From assembly GCA_963971225.1 (NCBI GenBank), contig OZ020267.1:110874163-110938162 (forward strand): a stretch of DNA of 64,000 nucleotides, written 5' to 3'. Origin of the DNA: Melieria omissa (Eukaryota; Arthropoda; Insecta; Diptera; Ulidiidae). The notes under the pieces were generated by a model, which worked only from the letters and a program-made list of their open reading frames with translations, did not search any database and was not told the DNA's origin. Position numbers and translations under genes: made by a program. Positions 1-10,339 of the stretch are shown here, piece by piece. Each line of letters opens with the position of its first letter. The stretch's first letter is position 1.

Positions 1-796
1 GGAAGTGTGTGGAATAGGATGTCGGCTGTATTCCTATGAATACTGGCACGACAACAAGGGCTCGGGTCATAGAGAAATCTTCAAGAGGTTGTCAGCGCAA
101 TATCCGTTGCTGCTGGCCCCTAAGATTGCCTAATACCCGTAGTATCTTTTGGGACAAACTTTGAGGTGAGGTTCCAACGCGCGGCCAATGGGACAACCCA
201 GAGGCCTTGCTAGGGGATCTGACAGATATTTTCTTTACTGATGGATCCAAGACCGATAAAGGTACTGGAGCTGGATGGCACCTCGATGGATGTGTCAACT
301 GCTACTACTCACTGGGTGGGCTGACTACCGTCTTTCAGTCGGAAATCTTCGCCATTTTTAAGGTAACGGAATGGATAATCAGGAGGAAATGGTGAGTGAA
401 ACATATAGGAGTCTGTAGTAACAGTCAAACTGCACTTAAGGCCTTGGAGAACGCGCGTTTTACCTCTAAGATTGTCCAAGAATGTAAGATGAAGCTAAAA
501 TCAGTCTCGAGACGTAGTAAGATCCAACTTATCTGGGTTTCGGGACACTGCGGTGCTCTAGGTAACGAAACTGCCGATGAACTGGCTAACTGAGGATCAG
601 GGTGCACACCCATGGGACCAGAACCAATAATCGGCACCAGTCTAGCAGGAACCCTAGACTGGATTAAGTCCTGTGTAAATAACCTACATAGAGAACGTTG
701 GTCTAATCTGTAAAATTGCCAAGTGTTTTGTGAAAAGCCCGAACAGGAAAGCAGGGAATTTTCTCCAGAAGCTGAGAAGGAAAGCCCTCCGTCGAG

Positions 797-803
797 TGGT
801 CGG
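797..803 (+). repeat. Target-site duplication of SINE 1, left copy
   Basis: TGGTCGG, repeated exactly at 1173-1179. The base before it differs between copies (G against A). It defines the insertion point within the LINE RNase H region. Confidence 0.8.
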
Positions 804-1172
804 GTTGGTTGGTTTAGTGGCTGCCTCTGTATGAGACACAGTTAGGCCTATGGACCCGTTGTGATACCACAAAATCCACCTGTTTGAAATGTGTATGCAA
901 CACTGTTTTTCCCAACATGTGATACAACACACATTTCAAACAGATGGCAAAAGGGAGGGAGGGGACCTTGGCAGTTTTTTCGTTCACACTTGGACGTTTT
1001 TGCCATTGCCTGCCAAGAGCGCACTTGTGCGATTCTTGTAATTCTCACCTCCTTCATGTGGATAGCGATAGAAGTTGATGAGCGTTTTTTCCAGCCCGAG
1101 CCAGGAATCGAACCTGGGGCGCTCGGTACGAGAATCCAGCGCGCTACCCGCTGAACTATCGAGGCCGGCCAA
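804..1172 (-). mobile_element. SINE 1: tRNA-headed SINE with LINE-type 3' tail
   Basis: A 369-bp insertion on the minus strand, flanked by the exact 7-bp duplication TGGTCGG (797-803 and 1173-1179). Removing it and one duplicate restores an uninterrupted LINE reading through RRVVGLITGH. The head (minus strand from about 1170) has a tRNA-like A box and a very good B box. The middle carries GGCAGGCAATGGCAAA, and the 3' end finishes in an ACCAACCAACC tail preceded by TGTGGTATCACAACGGG and CAGCCACT. The tail blocks match LINE 3' ends elsewhere in the window. The element contains a 15-bp inverted repeat at 880-894/929-943. It has no coding capacity. Known biology: SINEs borrow the tail of a partner LINE to recruit its reverse transcriptase. 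Confidence 0.85.
1093..1168 (-). other. tRNA-like head of SINE 1 (RNA polymerase III promoter boxes)
   Basis: On the minus strand the A box reads TAGTTCAGCGGGTAGCGCG and the B box GGTTCGATTCC lies in a perfect CCAGG/CCTGG T-arm. The acceptor stem halves pair only partly and no clean anticodon arm forms, so this is a tRNA-derived promoter rather than a working tRNA gene. It sits at the 5' end of a flanked insertion, as expected for a SINE head. Confidence 0.75.
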
Positions 1173-1539
1173 TGGTCGGATTAATCACAGGACACAATCC
1201 ATGGGGGCGACATATGGCCAACATGGGCATAATCGAAGATCCGACTTGCGTGTCTTGCCTGGAGGAGGTAGATAGTACAAAGAACTTTATCTGTGCATGT
1301 CCTACCTTCTCTAGAACGAGATTGCGCACGCTGGGTTCAGATGTTATGAGAATGGATGAAGTTCATTCTCTCACCCTGTGTGATCTCCTGAGATTCATTA
1401 ATGAGTCCGGGAAATTTGCACAGGAGAACTCATAACCCTCTCTCCTTTTCCACCCACTTTCTCTTTTTCTTTCCCATTCCCATCTCCTCTATCAACCTCT
1501 TTCCTGAGCCTTCAGTACAATAAGCTATTGAGCCAGAGT

Positions 1540-1958
1540 GCTTAAGGTAATGACCTCCCTTAAGTTTTGGCCAACTTCCGTCGTTCTAGAGAACTTCTTT
1601 TACTAAAAAGACACCAGATAAGAAAAAAGATTGGTGTTCTGCTGGTCACTGTTTAATTGGCACCCATGCCAAAAAGTTAGGTTTGGCTCTCTTATGAGTT
1701 CTGTTGACTTCTCCACCGCTATGCACTTTTTCCCCATTTTCTTAAAAAAGTAAAACTCACCTGTGCCACTTCATCTTCGGCAATCTAGAAGATCTACCAG
1801 ATAGGACCATTCACATTCTACTAGGCTTCTTAAGGAGCTCAAATAGATTGAATGAATAAGTAGACTTAAGCTCGATGGATTGTCGCATTACAATGGGTCT
1901 TTGCGGACTAAGTGGACTCCTCCATGACGTTGCCACTTCCTTCCCTACCTACCTACCT
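1540..1958 (+). mobile_element. LINE B: 3' terminal fragment of a related LINE
   Basis: Frame fragments read GHCLIGTHAKKLG (about 1646-1685), aligning with the VITGHCAIG region of the intact copy at 55.9 kb. After internal decay an open stretch (1773-1859) ends LLGFLRSSNRLNE and a TAA stop, aligning with the C-terminus of the other LINEs. The 3' UTR has ACAATGGGTC and GGACTAAGTGG blocks and ends in CCTACCTACCTACC. The cysteine motif between the two segments is scrambled. The left boundary is uncertain. It lies directly after LINE A in the same orientation. Confidence 0.7.
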
Positions 1959-1959
1959 T

Positions 1960-4282
1960 CTATAACTGAAAGCAACGTCAACATGTTGTACATGACATTT
2001 GAATTCTCAACTTTGGCGCATGCCAGACAAGTTTATTGTTGTTTTTTTTGCGGTCATTGCGCTTAATGCTAAAGTTTGTTGCCTATATTACGGCGCGTGT
2101 AATAAGTAAATCGCAGAAAATACTGATTTGTCAGCTTGTATTTTGTTTTCAATTTCATTTCGAATGCGTAGGAGGACATCTGAAACTTAACAAAAACAAC
2201 AATGCAAAACGCACAACAAGTGACAGGTTTTTGTACATTAGCACAAAACAATTTTTCATTACTTATTCTTAAAAAAACACAGAACAAATGCTGAAATAAA
2301 ATAAAAATGCTATTACTAATAGGAAAAAAATAAATTAAATCAATGCCACAAAACGCTTGCTTGCTGTTTGGAGCGTTGCTAATGCCACCAAAGTCCACTT
2401 AAGTCTGAGCTTATATTTAATTTCTTGGCACCGATCCAAACAAAAAATCAACGTTTTTCACGCAGTACTTATGAGAGTGTTGAGGCATACTTTCAGGCGC
2501 TTAAATGAAATAAATAATTCATTTAAATAGTCCACTTTCTGAAATGTTGAATTTTAAGTGTGACTTTTCTACTTACGGCTGCATTGAAGCATGCTTTCTG
2601 GCGCATATAAGACATGATTTTATTTGAATAATAAACATTTTCTACTCTCCTTTAATGCCTTAAAGTCCAAATTATTTAAGTGTTGTGTTAAATTTAAAAC
2701 CCAAATTAAATGTCTATGTGTCAGAATTCAAAACCTTAAATTTGCTTCCCTTCTATCCTCCTCCGCGCGCCCACAACGCTACAAAGTTCATTGTGCCACA
2801 AAAAGCAGTTAACAGTTAACGTTTTCCCCTTTTTGTTTTTTTTTGTTTTGTTTTCATCCATTTGTTTTTTCCGCTAGGTAACAATTTTTGTTTCAACTTC
2901 AATCACGAGTGGCTGCAAACAAAATACAGACAACAAAAATAAAAATACAAAAAATGTATAGTCTACTTTTTGGCGCACAATGTTCAAAACCCAAGCAATT
3001 TCAAAAAGTCTGGCTTAATAACAGTTTTGTTTCGCTTTTTCGTTGTTTCGAGTTTTTTTTGTTTTATTTTGTTTTGTTTTGTTTTGTTTTTGACAAAGAA
3101 ACTTTTTAAACTGTTTTTGTCGAATATTTCCTGTTCAACGCGCACATGCCCGCATTTACAGCGACTATGCGCCCACATGTAGGCTTTACATTTGCACCAG
3201 CAACAATAACAACAACAACACTGACAACACACACACAACATAGTCGTGCGTCGAGTGTATGAAATTATACAGCGCACATATTTTGCTTTTGCTTCCATCC
3301 ACACTTCTCCCCGCACTTTCTCCCCCGTCTCTCAGCTGATAGAGGCGCTCTCAATTTTTCTCCACTTGTTTCGCACTTTTTGTGCAAAGTTGTTGAAACT
3401 TTGTCTTTTGTGAGCGGCGCGTATTTGTATCTGGCTTTAAAATTATGCCAAAGGCAGAACGCCTCAAAATACGCACACATGTGCACAACATACACACACA
3501 TACACACAGACAAAATATATATGTTTGCACACATCTAATTTCGCACAAAGTAAGCGCCAAAGTGCTAAATTGGTATGTGTGAGGTGTTTGCAAGTGCAAG
3601 TTGGTCGCTAGGCTGTTGATGTATTTGTGCGCGCGTTCAAAGTTTAATATGGCAAAGTGGCCCTGAAGTCTGACTGACAGTCGCTTTTATGTAATTTTAA
3701 GAGCAGTCATACATTATGCGCCATTAATTATGCAAGGATTTGCGCCGCGCTAACTCAAAGCGGATGCCGTTGTATAATAATTTAATGAAATTATTGTATG
3801 TTGTTGGCTGCCATTGTATTGTTTTGTTATCAGACGGTTGCCATGTATTCTAGGCGCGCCGTGTGCAGCTTATTAGCCACACGTGGCAACGTTGAGGTGG
3901 CGTGTTGAATTTTAAAATTTCATTTTATGAGTTTTCTTTGGTTTGCCAGTGTGGACTGGGTGCTGTAAATTTGAGGTGAAAAACATTTTATTTTTATTGT
4001 TCTTGGCTTCGTGGAGAAAATAACAATAATACTTAACTTGATTCATGCATGGAAAATTTTATTGAATATTAAAAAGTACTTAAGTTGTTTAAAACAAATT
4101 AAAAACATATGTTTTGCATATAATTTTGTTTTTTAAATTAAATGTAAATATTAAAAAATTCAAAAATATTCTAATGACGGGATAACAAATATTTTTTAAA
4201 CCTAAGAATTTTAATTTCATTTGTGTTTTCTTTCTTTGTTTCATCAATGCAATTCTTACTGGCTTTCAAGAATTAATTCATA
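1960..4282. other. No gene seen; AT-rich spacer with simple repeats
   Basis: Short, scattered open frames with no recognisable domain or coding character. It holds T-rich runs (2820-2870), a (TTTTG)n tract at about 3056-3093, a CAA/CA tract near 3200-3240 and CA-rich DNA at 3475-3510. Nothing supports an exon. Confidence 0.6.
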
Positions 4283-4286
4283 ATAT

Positions 4287-4423
4287 TGTTACGAAAATGA
4301 CTTCTCTAAGTTCGTATCTGGATTGTGCTTGAAAAATAAAACCACTCCAATTATTCAGCGCAAACGCAGTCAAAAACCAACCATCACTTTATTTACAATA
4401 TCAATTCATGCCTCATCGTTACA
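4287..4423 (-). mobile_element. Solo LTR 1, internally deleted (Ty3/gypsy type)
   Basis: A 137-bp LTR remnant, plus strand TGTTACGAAAATGAC to CTCATCGTTACA, flanked by ATAT (4283-4286 and 4424-4427). Both ends match the full LTR at 11997-12414, but the centre with the TATA region is missing. The minus-strand AATAAA remains, so the LTR reads leftward. The 4-bp duplication and TGT...ACA ends fit gypsy-type elements. Confidence 0.75.
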
Positions 4424-4541
4424 ATATCATTTCAGGACTAATTCGTAATTTAAGAAAATTAGTTCATAATATCAGATGAATTCATCAGATGAGTTCATAA
4501 CTTCAATTCATGATATCAGATTTATTCATAACTCGCTTTAA

Positions 4542-4778
4542 CCCTTTCGGGACTACTGGGATAATACGTCCCAGCAAGTTTTTAACGCCTCTCAAAAGAA
4601 ATATTCAAATCTTATGACCCACGCAAAATATTTTTTCTATTTTGGTGTTCCGGCATAAAAAGATGATTTCAGAATTTGTGAGCATCCAATATAATTTTCT
4701 AACCTCGACATTCATATCATGAGAACATTTCTAGAGAGAGTATTTTGGATTTAAAAATTAAACTCCGTCCCGAAAGGG
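4542..4778. mobile_element. piggyBac-like MITE (237 bp, TTAA target)
   Basis: Perfect 12-bp terminal inverted repeats, CCCTTTCGGGAC at 4542-4553 and its complement at 4767-4778, sit directly inside TTAA duplications (4538-4541 and 4779-4782). A TTAA duplication next to CCC...GGG termini is the hallmark of piggyBac-type elements. The interior is AT-rich and has no transposase, so it would need an enzyme supplied elsewhere. Confidence 0.85.
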
Positions 4779-4865
4779 TTAAAGAATATCAAAAGATTTG
4801 CTCTTTCATACCAAATTTCATTATTTCGTTTCCAAAAAAACTCAAAGAAATGTTACTCACCTCAA

Positions 4866-5515
4866 TATTCATTGACAGTCAGGCAGCAATAAAGGCTGTA
4901 CAATCTACTACGGTCCAGTCAAGGCTGGTCGAGGAGTGTAAGATGGCGCTGAGCGCGCTAAGTCGTTGTGCTGATATCACCCTTATCTGGGTTCCTGGCC
5001 AGAGGAACATTCAAGGGAATGAGAGGGCGGACGAATTGGCGCGCTCAGGTGCCTCGCTTGACGCATCTCTGGGTGTCCCGGTTCCGACGCCTTTGGAAGT
5101 TGTCAAGAGGGGCTGCTATCTGCAGTGTCTCAGTCTTACCAATCGGAGGTGGAAGTCGCTGACTTCCTGTCGTATCTCGCGGGCGATGTGGTCCGCCTAC
5201 AATGAGCGAAGATCCCGCGAGCTTATACACAAATCTCGCACGGACGTTGCCAGGCTTAAGGCGGTCATCACAGGCCACTGGACCATAGGTCCACATGCGG
5301 AGAGGCTAAGCACCCCCTTCAATACGCACTGTAGGAGCTGTGGGAATTTAGAGAATAAAGAAACACATAATCACTTCCTCTGTCACTGCCTATCTTTGGT
5401 AAGGGCAAGATTTAAGTCTCTGGGGAGACACTTCCTTACCTGTTTGACCGAATGTTCGACAGTAAGTCTGGGGAACCTTCTTGGATACCTAAATTCTACC
5501 GGGTGGATTTAGTCA
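4866..5515 (+). pseudogene. LINE C ORF2 fragment: partial RNase H plus CxxC-H-C tail
   Basis: An open frame of about 215 codons starts at the truncation point with FIDSQAAIKAV, the third catalytic aspartate block of RNase H, then WVPGQRN and NERADELA. The first two catalytic blocks (TDGS and the glutamate block) are absent because of 5' truncation. Downstream come KAVITGHWTIGPHA and an intact CxxC-x10-H-x4-C motif, then the C-terminus LLGYLNSTGWI. The frame can be read upstream to an ATG at 4745, but that part is MITE and flanking DNA, not LINE protein. It would not make an active enzyme. Confidence 0.85.
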
Positions 5516-5630
5516 TTCGACTAACCAGGCTTAGTTTCGGTGAGCATGTGGTATCAAAACGGCGCCTATGCGCTAATTTGACTTGAAGGGGCACAACTGT
5601 GCGTCAGCCACTTCAACCAACCAAGCAACC
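4866..5630 (+). mobile_element. LINE C: 5'-truncated LINE with perfect 14-bp target duplication
   Basis: A 765-bp 3' fragment bounded by GTTACTCACCTCAA at 4852-4865 and 5631-5644, identical at 14 of 14 positions. It begins inside RNase H and ends in AACCAACCAAGCAACC. 5' truncation and a direct repeat are the signature of target-primed reverse transcription. The exact duplication and long open frame suggest a fairly recent insertion. Its 3' UTR (about 5516-5630) carries TGTGGTATCA, CAGCCACT and AACCAACCAA, shared with SINE 1. Confidence 0.9.
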
Positions 5631-5644
5631 GTTACTCACCTCAA

Positions 5645-7100
5645 ATTACGTTCTCCCTTCCCTCCATTCCTCTTTTCGCTTTATAATTTCAGTATAATTC
5701 CTCAATTAACAACACGCCCAAAAGTATGCAAACAATTTGCTCTTTATGCCTTTGACCTCCTTTACAGAAACCACTTCCAAACCACTTTTTTCTTAGTCTA
5801 CTTTTTGGATAATTGCTTTTAGTTTTTTTTTAAAACCTGCACCTTGACTAATCATCAGCGCGTCTTTCTCCTTAAGGCCCTAAAAAAAGTCTAAATTAGA
5901 AATTTTCATTTCCCCTTTCACTCATCTCCGTCGTCTTTGCTTGGCAAAATTTGAATTTCATGAAAATTGACTTTAATATGACAACGTGTTGCCAGGTGTC
6001 AGCAACACATCAACTTGCACCTTCCGACAGCAGGTGTTGAAAATTCGCGCTGATGGCATGAGTGCGTCCTTTTCGGCAATGCTGCGAAAAATTCACGAAA
6101 AAAAATGCCAAGAAAAATGAAAACTGTAAAGGAAAGCACAACATCATCACATGTGACGTGTTTGGTGATGTTGCAGCACTTGACGCTATGCGCCACTCGC
6201 CAGCCAGCCAGTCACTCAAAGTGTGTGAAAAATGTGAAAAGGCCAAAGGAAGCGAAGCGATGCGAAGCAAAGTGAAGTGAAGCGAAGTGAAGTGAAAGAA
6301 TAACAACACCATTTGCAGCAACAGCCGAGTGCACTCTCACGTGCCACATGCGCGATTTCCATATGTTGCATGACGCTTGGTTGAATTTCGGCAGCGGCGT
6401 TGCTTGCGCGTCGGGCTCGTTGGCTGTCTGGCCGTATTGGTGCTGTCAAATTTCGTGCTATACCCTTCATTGCATTTGACATTTGGCTGGCGTGTAGAGC
6501 GCACAACGTCAGCGTTAGTGGTTGCATGTTTGCCTCCCCTGCACCTCACCTGCTCTGCTCCTCTTGTCACCTTTATGCATTTGGCAGGCAAAACTTATTA
6601 GTTCTAACAAGCGCAAACCTCAAAATGTCTTCAAAGTGGCGCTGAACGTGGCTCACTGTGACAGCTTGACGGTTTGGCGCAGTTCGAAGCAACGCGAGCA
6701 CTTTGCATTTGCTCATTTCATGAGTGTGAATACGCCATATGTAGACTGCTGTGATTTGCTTTCTTTGGCTACCAACGTTAACGTTGGTAAATGTAAATTG
6801 TAATGTCTGTAATTGGATTATTTAAACATTCGAACAAACGTAAAACGCCCATTACGGAGTAAATTGCTACATGACTGCCGTACAAAGGGAGTTTTTCGTG
6901 TAAATGTCGTGTGTGAGAAGAGTTTGGAAAAAATATAAAAATAGTAACAGGAAATAATAATCTACATGAGAATATAAAAAATTGTTTGTTCTGAGTGAAT
7001 GGCTGATTCATCATCGTCGCGTCTGAATTGCGGAAGTTACAAACATAAAATTTGAAAAGTAGTTTTAGTTAAGAAGTTGATGTGAAGATTTGTTCAGTGA
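5645..7100. other. No gene seen; includes GAAGT/GAAGC repeats and a 20-bp palindrome
   Basis: No supported coding region. A pentamer-like stretch of GAAGC/GAAGT units runs at about 6249-6298. A perfect 20-bp palindrome, TACCAACGTTAACGTTGGTA, occupies 6770-6789. The GC content rises modestly around 6300-6720, which could be conserved non-coding DNA, but no splice-framed exon can be argued. Confidence 0.55.
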
Positions 7101-7325
7101 CTAGACTAGACTAGACTAGACTAGACTAGACTAGACTAGACTAGACTAGACTAGACTAGACTAGACTAGACTAGACTAGACTAGACTAGACTAGACTAGA
7201 CTAGACTAGACTAGACTAGACTAGACTAGACTAGACTAGACTAGACTAGACTAGACTAGACTAGACTAGACTAGACTAGACTAGACTAGACTAGACTAGA
7301 CTAGACTAGACTAGACTAGACTAGA
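7101..7325. repeat. (CTAGA)45 pentanucleotide array, perfect
   Basis: 225 bp of uninterrupted CTAGA units with no visible substitution. Lack of variants implies recent expansion or strong homogenisation. Confidence 0.97.
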
Positions 7326-7328
7326 ACA

Positions 7329-7760
7329 CAGATTCCCTGTTAGGCCAAAAAATAATTGTAAGATTATTTCAGTTCATTCAGTTCAGTTCAATATATCAAT
7401 AAGTAACTCTAATCAATAATTAATGGTTTTGGACTACTCTGACTTTACGTTTGAATGAAATTTGTACAAAAAAGTTACTTTTCGCTTAATATTATCTTTT
7501 TTCCTTACTCCGAAATTTATTTTCCAGTAAAAATATATAAAAATGTGTCTTCTTATGGTAATTTCGTCTTAGAAAAACAATGTGAAATTTTTTTCATTAC
7601 TCCGAAATTTCGGAGTCATAGAAAAAATTATGGAAAATGTTTATCACAAGTTTGAATTTGTGTCATGCGTTAAAAGGTCAACTGCAGCAACTATTTTGCT
7701 CTAACAGATTCCTCGTTATGCCAAAAATATTTGTAAGATTATTTCAGTTCAATTAATAAA
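7329..7760. repeat. Dispersed repeat, copy 1, flanked by direct repeats
   Basis: About 285 bp (7395-7680) recur at 10005-10300. It contains several TACTCCGAAATT motifs, one forming the 18-bp palindrome ACTCCGAAATTTCGGAGT at 7599-7616. This copy is bracketed by a roughly 48-bp imperfect direct repeat (7329-7377 and 7705-7751), sharing CAGATTCC and TTGTAAGATTATTTCAGTTCA blocks. No coding capacity. It could be a non-autonomous element or a satellite-like unit. Confidence 0.75.
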
Positions 7761-7764
7761 TTCA

Positions 7765-10000
7765 TGCCAACAATAGCTGCTTTTCAAAATAAACTGACAT
7801 AGTTCGAACAATACTTACTACTGAAATTATTGTGGCATCATTAAGAAATTTCTCAACTGCTGCCCGTGAACACTTTCAACAACATAAATTCTAATTACGT
7901 TCCCCTACTACAGCACAGCAAAGCCATAATCTTGCAATTACTACGCACTTAAGTGTGCTATAAAATATGCGGCAGTAAAATCCTTACAATAAATCTTCAT
8001 TGAAGTCATGTCATGCAATCAAAATTTCTAGCTAATTCTAAAGCGACATTGCTACCTGCATGCTTTCTCAAGGCGGCAGAAATGTGTGTCAGGCGAGTGT
8101 TACAGCCATTAATTCAGCACTACTCTATACAAATTCTGCACCTGCAAAAATTTAACGCCTAACAACATTTCATTAACGTTAACCCTCACGTATTTACCAT
8201 AGATACATGAAAGCGTTTCGAGAAAGGAAAAATGTGCGCAGGATATGTGGAAATGCTCAACAATGCGCATAAGAAGCTCAGGTATAGACAAATGTTTTGT
8301 TCGAGTACTCATTTGAGACACTTACACCCTGCAGAGTATGGTTGGTAATTTTAGTAATTTTGCAGCATACTTTTAGGATGACTGTATGATTGAAAGGTAT
8401 GAATGTGTTTACGAGTAACTAGTTGATCAGTTACTTGTAACCCTAATTTGTATACTTGAGTTTACTTTGCTTTAATGTGTGATCACTGGCAATTTGCCAG
8501 CTTTTGATGTTATTGTAGCAGGTGTAAATATTTTTTGCCGTCACATCTTTCATTGCATGCGCTCAAATACTTCACAATAAATCCTTTTCAATTAAGTTTA
8601 CATTTGAATTTAATTGCTTCCTTGCACGAACACAACACGCACACACACACAAGACCCCCGGCAGCATCACTTACACATCACACACTCACACATGCATACG
8701 TGTATATGATATAGAAATATATATGTATACATATGGATGTATATATATCGCTAGAGTGCTGTAGTGCGCCACGCTTTCCAGTCATACCATAACTAACAAG
8801 TATGAATGTCGCTTGCCGCGTGCGAGTGGAGCCAAATCTGGTGTATCCATGAGTGCGTGTGTGTGTGGGTGCGTTATCTCTTTTATGCACGGCTTAACTA
8901 CGACAGTGTCACCGACGACGACGCTGTATTAAAATTATTATGCTAGCTGCTCTATGTCAGGCTATCTCTTTCTGCCTGAAGTGAGGCGGACAGACAAATA
9001 GACGGACGGACGAACGCATGGAGCGGCAGTATTAACGGAAGGAAGGAAGGATGTGGTGCTCGTGGCACTGCACAACTGCGATTACTGTAGAAGTTGTCAT
9101 TTGTCTGTTTGTGTGTTACTATGTTTGTGTATTTGTGTTTGTTTGCATGTATGTATGTTTGTTGTCTGCATGCCGGCTTGGTATGGTTTTTGTGGAAAAT
9201 TGTAACTAATTTGGTTTGTTTATAATATTCGCTGTTTTTGCTTGTTTGTTGCAAATTTCACTCTGGCTCACAATTCATGCCCAGCGACAACTGCAATCCT
9301 ACGACAACAGCAACAACAACGACAACAAATGCAAACATTGCTGTTGCAGCATTTAAGGCATTCATTCATTTATTCGCTCCCATAGTTAGCGTGTAGACGT
9401 GCTTGTTTGTATGTATGTGTATGTGTGTGAAACAGCAGCAATTATCACACCGGCTTGAGCGATTTCTTTTTACACCTGTCGTTGCCACACTTTTCAAACA
9501 AAAAATGAAATGTACACACCTTGCTGGCTGGTTGGCAGCAAGTGTGCTGTAACAAATACTGTTCCTCCTGTTGCTGCTGCATTATTGTTGACAACTGCTG
9601 TGTTCTATGTGTTGAGATTATGGCATTCTCTCACACATTCTGTCAGACACACATACCTACCTACGAGTGAAATATTTTCGTGACATTGTAGTGTGAGTAA
9701 TTGAATTGTTCGCTGTGTTGACAGTTTGTGTTTTGAGATTGATTTGACATTCAGGTAGAATTTCTGGAGTTATTCGTGCTCATATTTGAATATCACCAAA
9801 TCATCACACATCGTTGTTGGCAATTTGGCTTATTTCGAAAATAAATGACATGCTACAAGTATGCAATGAAATCAAGCTTGAATGTGTAATTGATGGAACA
9901 AGGCAAGAGTGTAAATATTAACTTTACAGAATTTATAGATTTTGTGCACTGCTAAAAATACAAAAATAAATAAAAATTTTCGTTGTCCTTAAAATCCTTG
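7765..10000. other. No gene seen; microsatellite-bearing spacer
   Basis: CA runs at 8640-8700, an AT-rich TATA/GTATA stretch near 8700-8750, GACG/GGAA repeats near 8990-9050 and CAA repeats near 9300-9330. Open frames are short and cross these repeats. Nothing recognisable. Confidence 0.6.
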
Positions 10001-10004
10001 ACAA

Positions 10005-10335
10005 AAATATATCAATAAGTAAGCTCTAATCAATAATAAATGGTTTTGGACTACTCCGATTTTACTTTTGAATGCAATTTGAACAAAAAAGTTACTTTTT
10101 GTTTAATATTTTGTTGTTTTTCTCTACTCCGAAATTTATTTTCAATTAAAAATATATCAAAATATTTCTTAATGTGGTAATTTCGTATTAGAAAAACAAT
10201 GTGAAATTTTTTGTATTACTCCGAAATTTCGGAGTTATATAAAAAGTTATGGAAAATGTTTATTATTTGTTTTAATTTGTGTCATGCGTTTTAGAATTAA
10301 ATGGGCTTGTATTTTGCTACTCCGAAAATTTGCGA
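10005..10335. repeat. Dispersed repeat, copy 2
   Basis: Same orientation as the copy at 7395-7680 and alignable along its length, with the identical palindrome ACTCCGAAATTTCGGAGT at 10218-10235 and an added CTACTCCGAAAATTT block at about 10318. The flanking direct repeats of the first copy are not present here, so the mobile unit is probably the central part only. Confidence 0.75.
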
Positions 10336-10339
10336 AATT

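Larger units (their letters stand above)
144..1435 (+). pseudogene. Broken LINE ORF2 end: RNase H plus C-terminal Cys motif
   Basis: The frame reads from about 144 with an early TGA, then shows the RNase H opening FFTDGSK and the QSEIFAI block holding the second acidic residue. In-frame TGA codons stand at about 393 and 591. The third catalytic position is mutated: other copies read VDSQAA or IDSQAA, here it is SNSQTA. The NETADELA block is kept. A frameshift lies near 710-740, after which RRVVG leads to the SINE insertion, and the frame resumes as LITGH after it. The tail has the two CxxC-type pairs but lacks the histidine of the CxxC-x10-H-x4-C motif seen in the better copies. Coding capacity is clearly lost. 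Confidence 0.8.
1..1530 (+). mobile_element. LINE A: decayed non-LTR retrotransposon (LOA/I-like), split by a SINE
   Basis: Remnant of a non-LTR retrotransposon cut by the left window edge. The recognisable protein is an RNase H domain followed by a C-terminal cysteine motif, an order known from LOA/I-type LINEs in which RNase H follows reverse transcriptase. The body continues after the nested SINE at 804-1172, and the stop codon is at 1433-1435. The 3' UTR is pyrimidine-rich and probably ends near the TTAA at about 1527-1531. I see no target duplication because the 5' end lies outside the window or is too decayed. Family placement is inference; the RNase H relation is well supported by motif order. 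Confidence 0.8.

Noticed and set aside
1093..1168. Functional tRNA gene on the minus strand
   Set aside because: The acceptor stem and anticodon arm do not pair properly and the segment lies in a flanked SINE insertion.
4745..4865. N-terminal part of the 255-codon frame ending at 5512
   Set aside because: This part is MITE end and target-site DNA; the LINE protein begins at 4866.
7101..7325. CRISPR or phage-type array
   Set aside because: Pure 5-bp repeats without spacers in a eukaryotic context.
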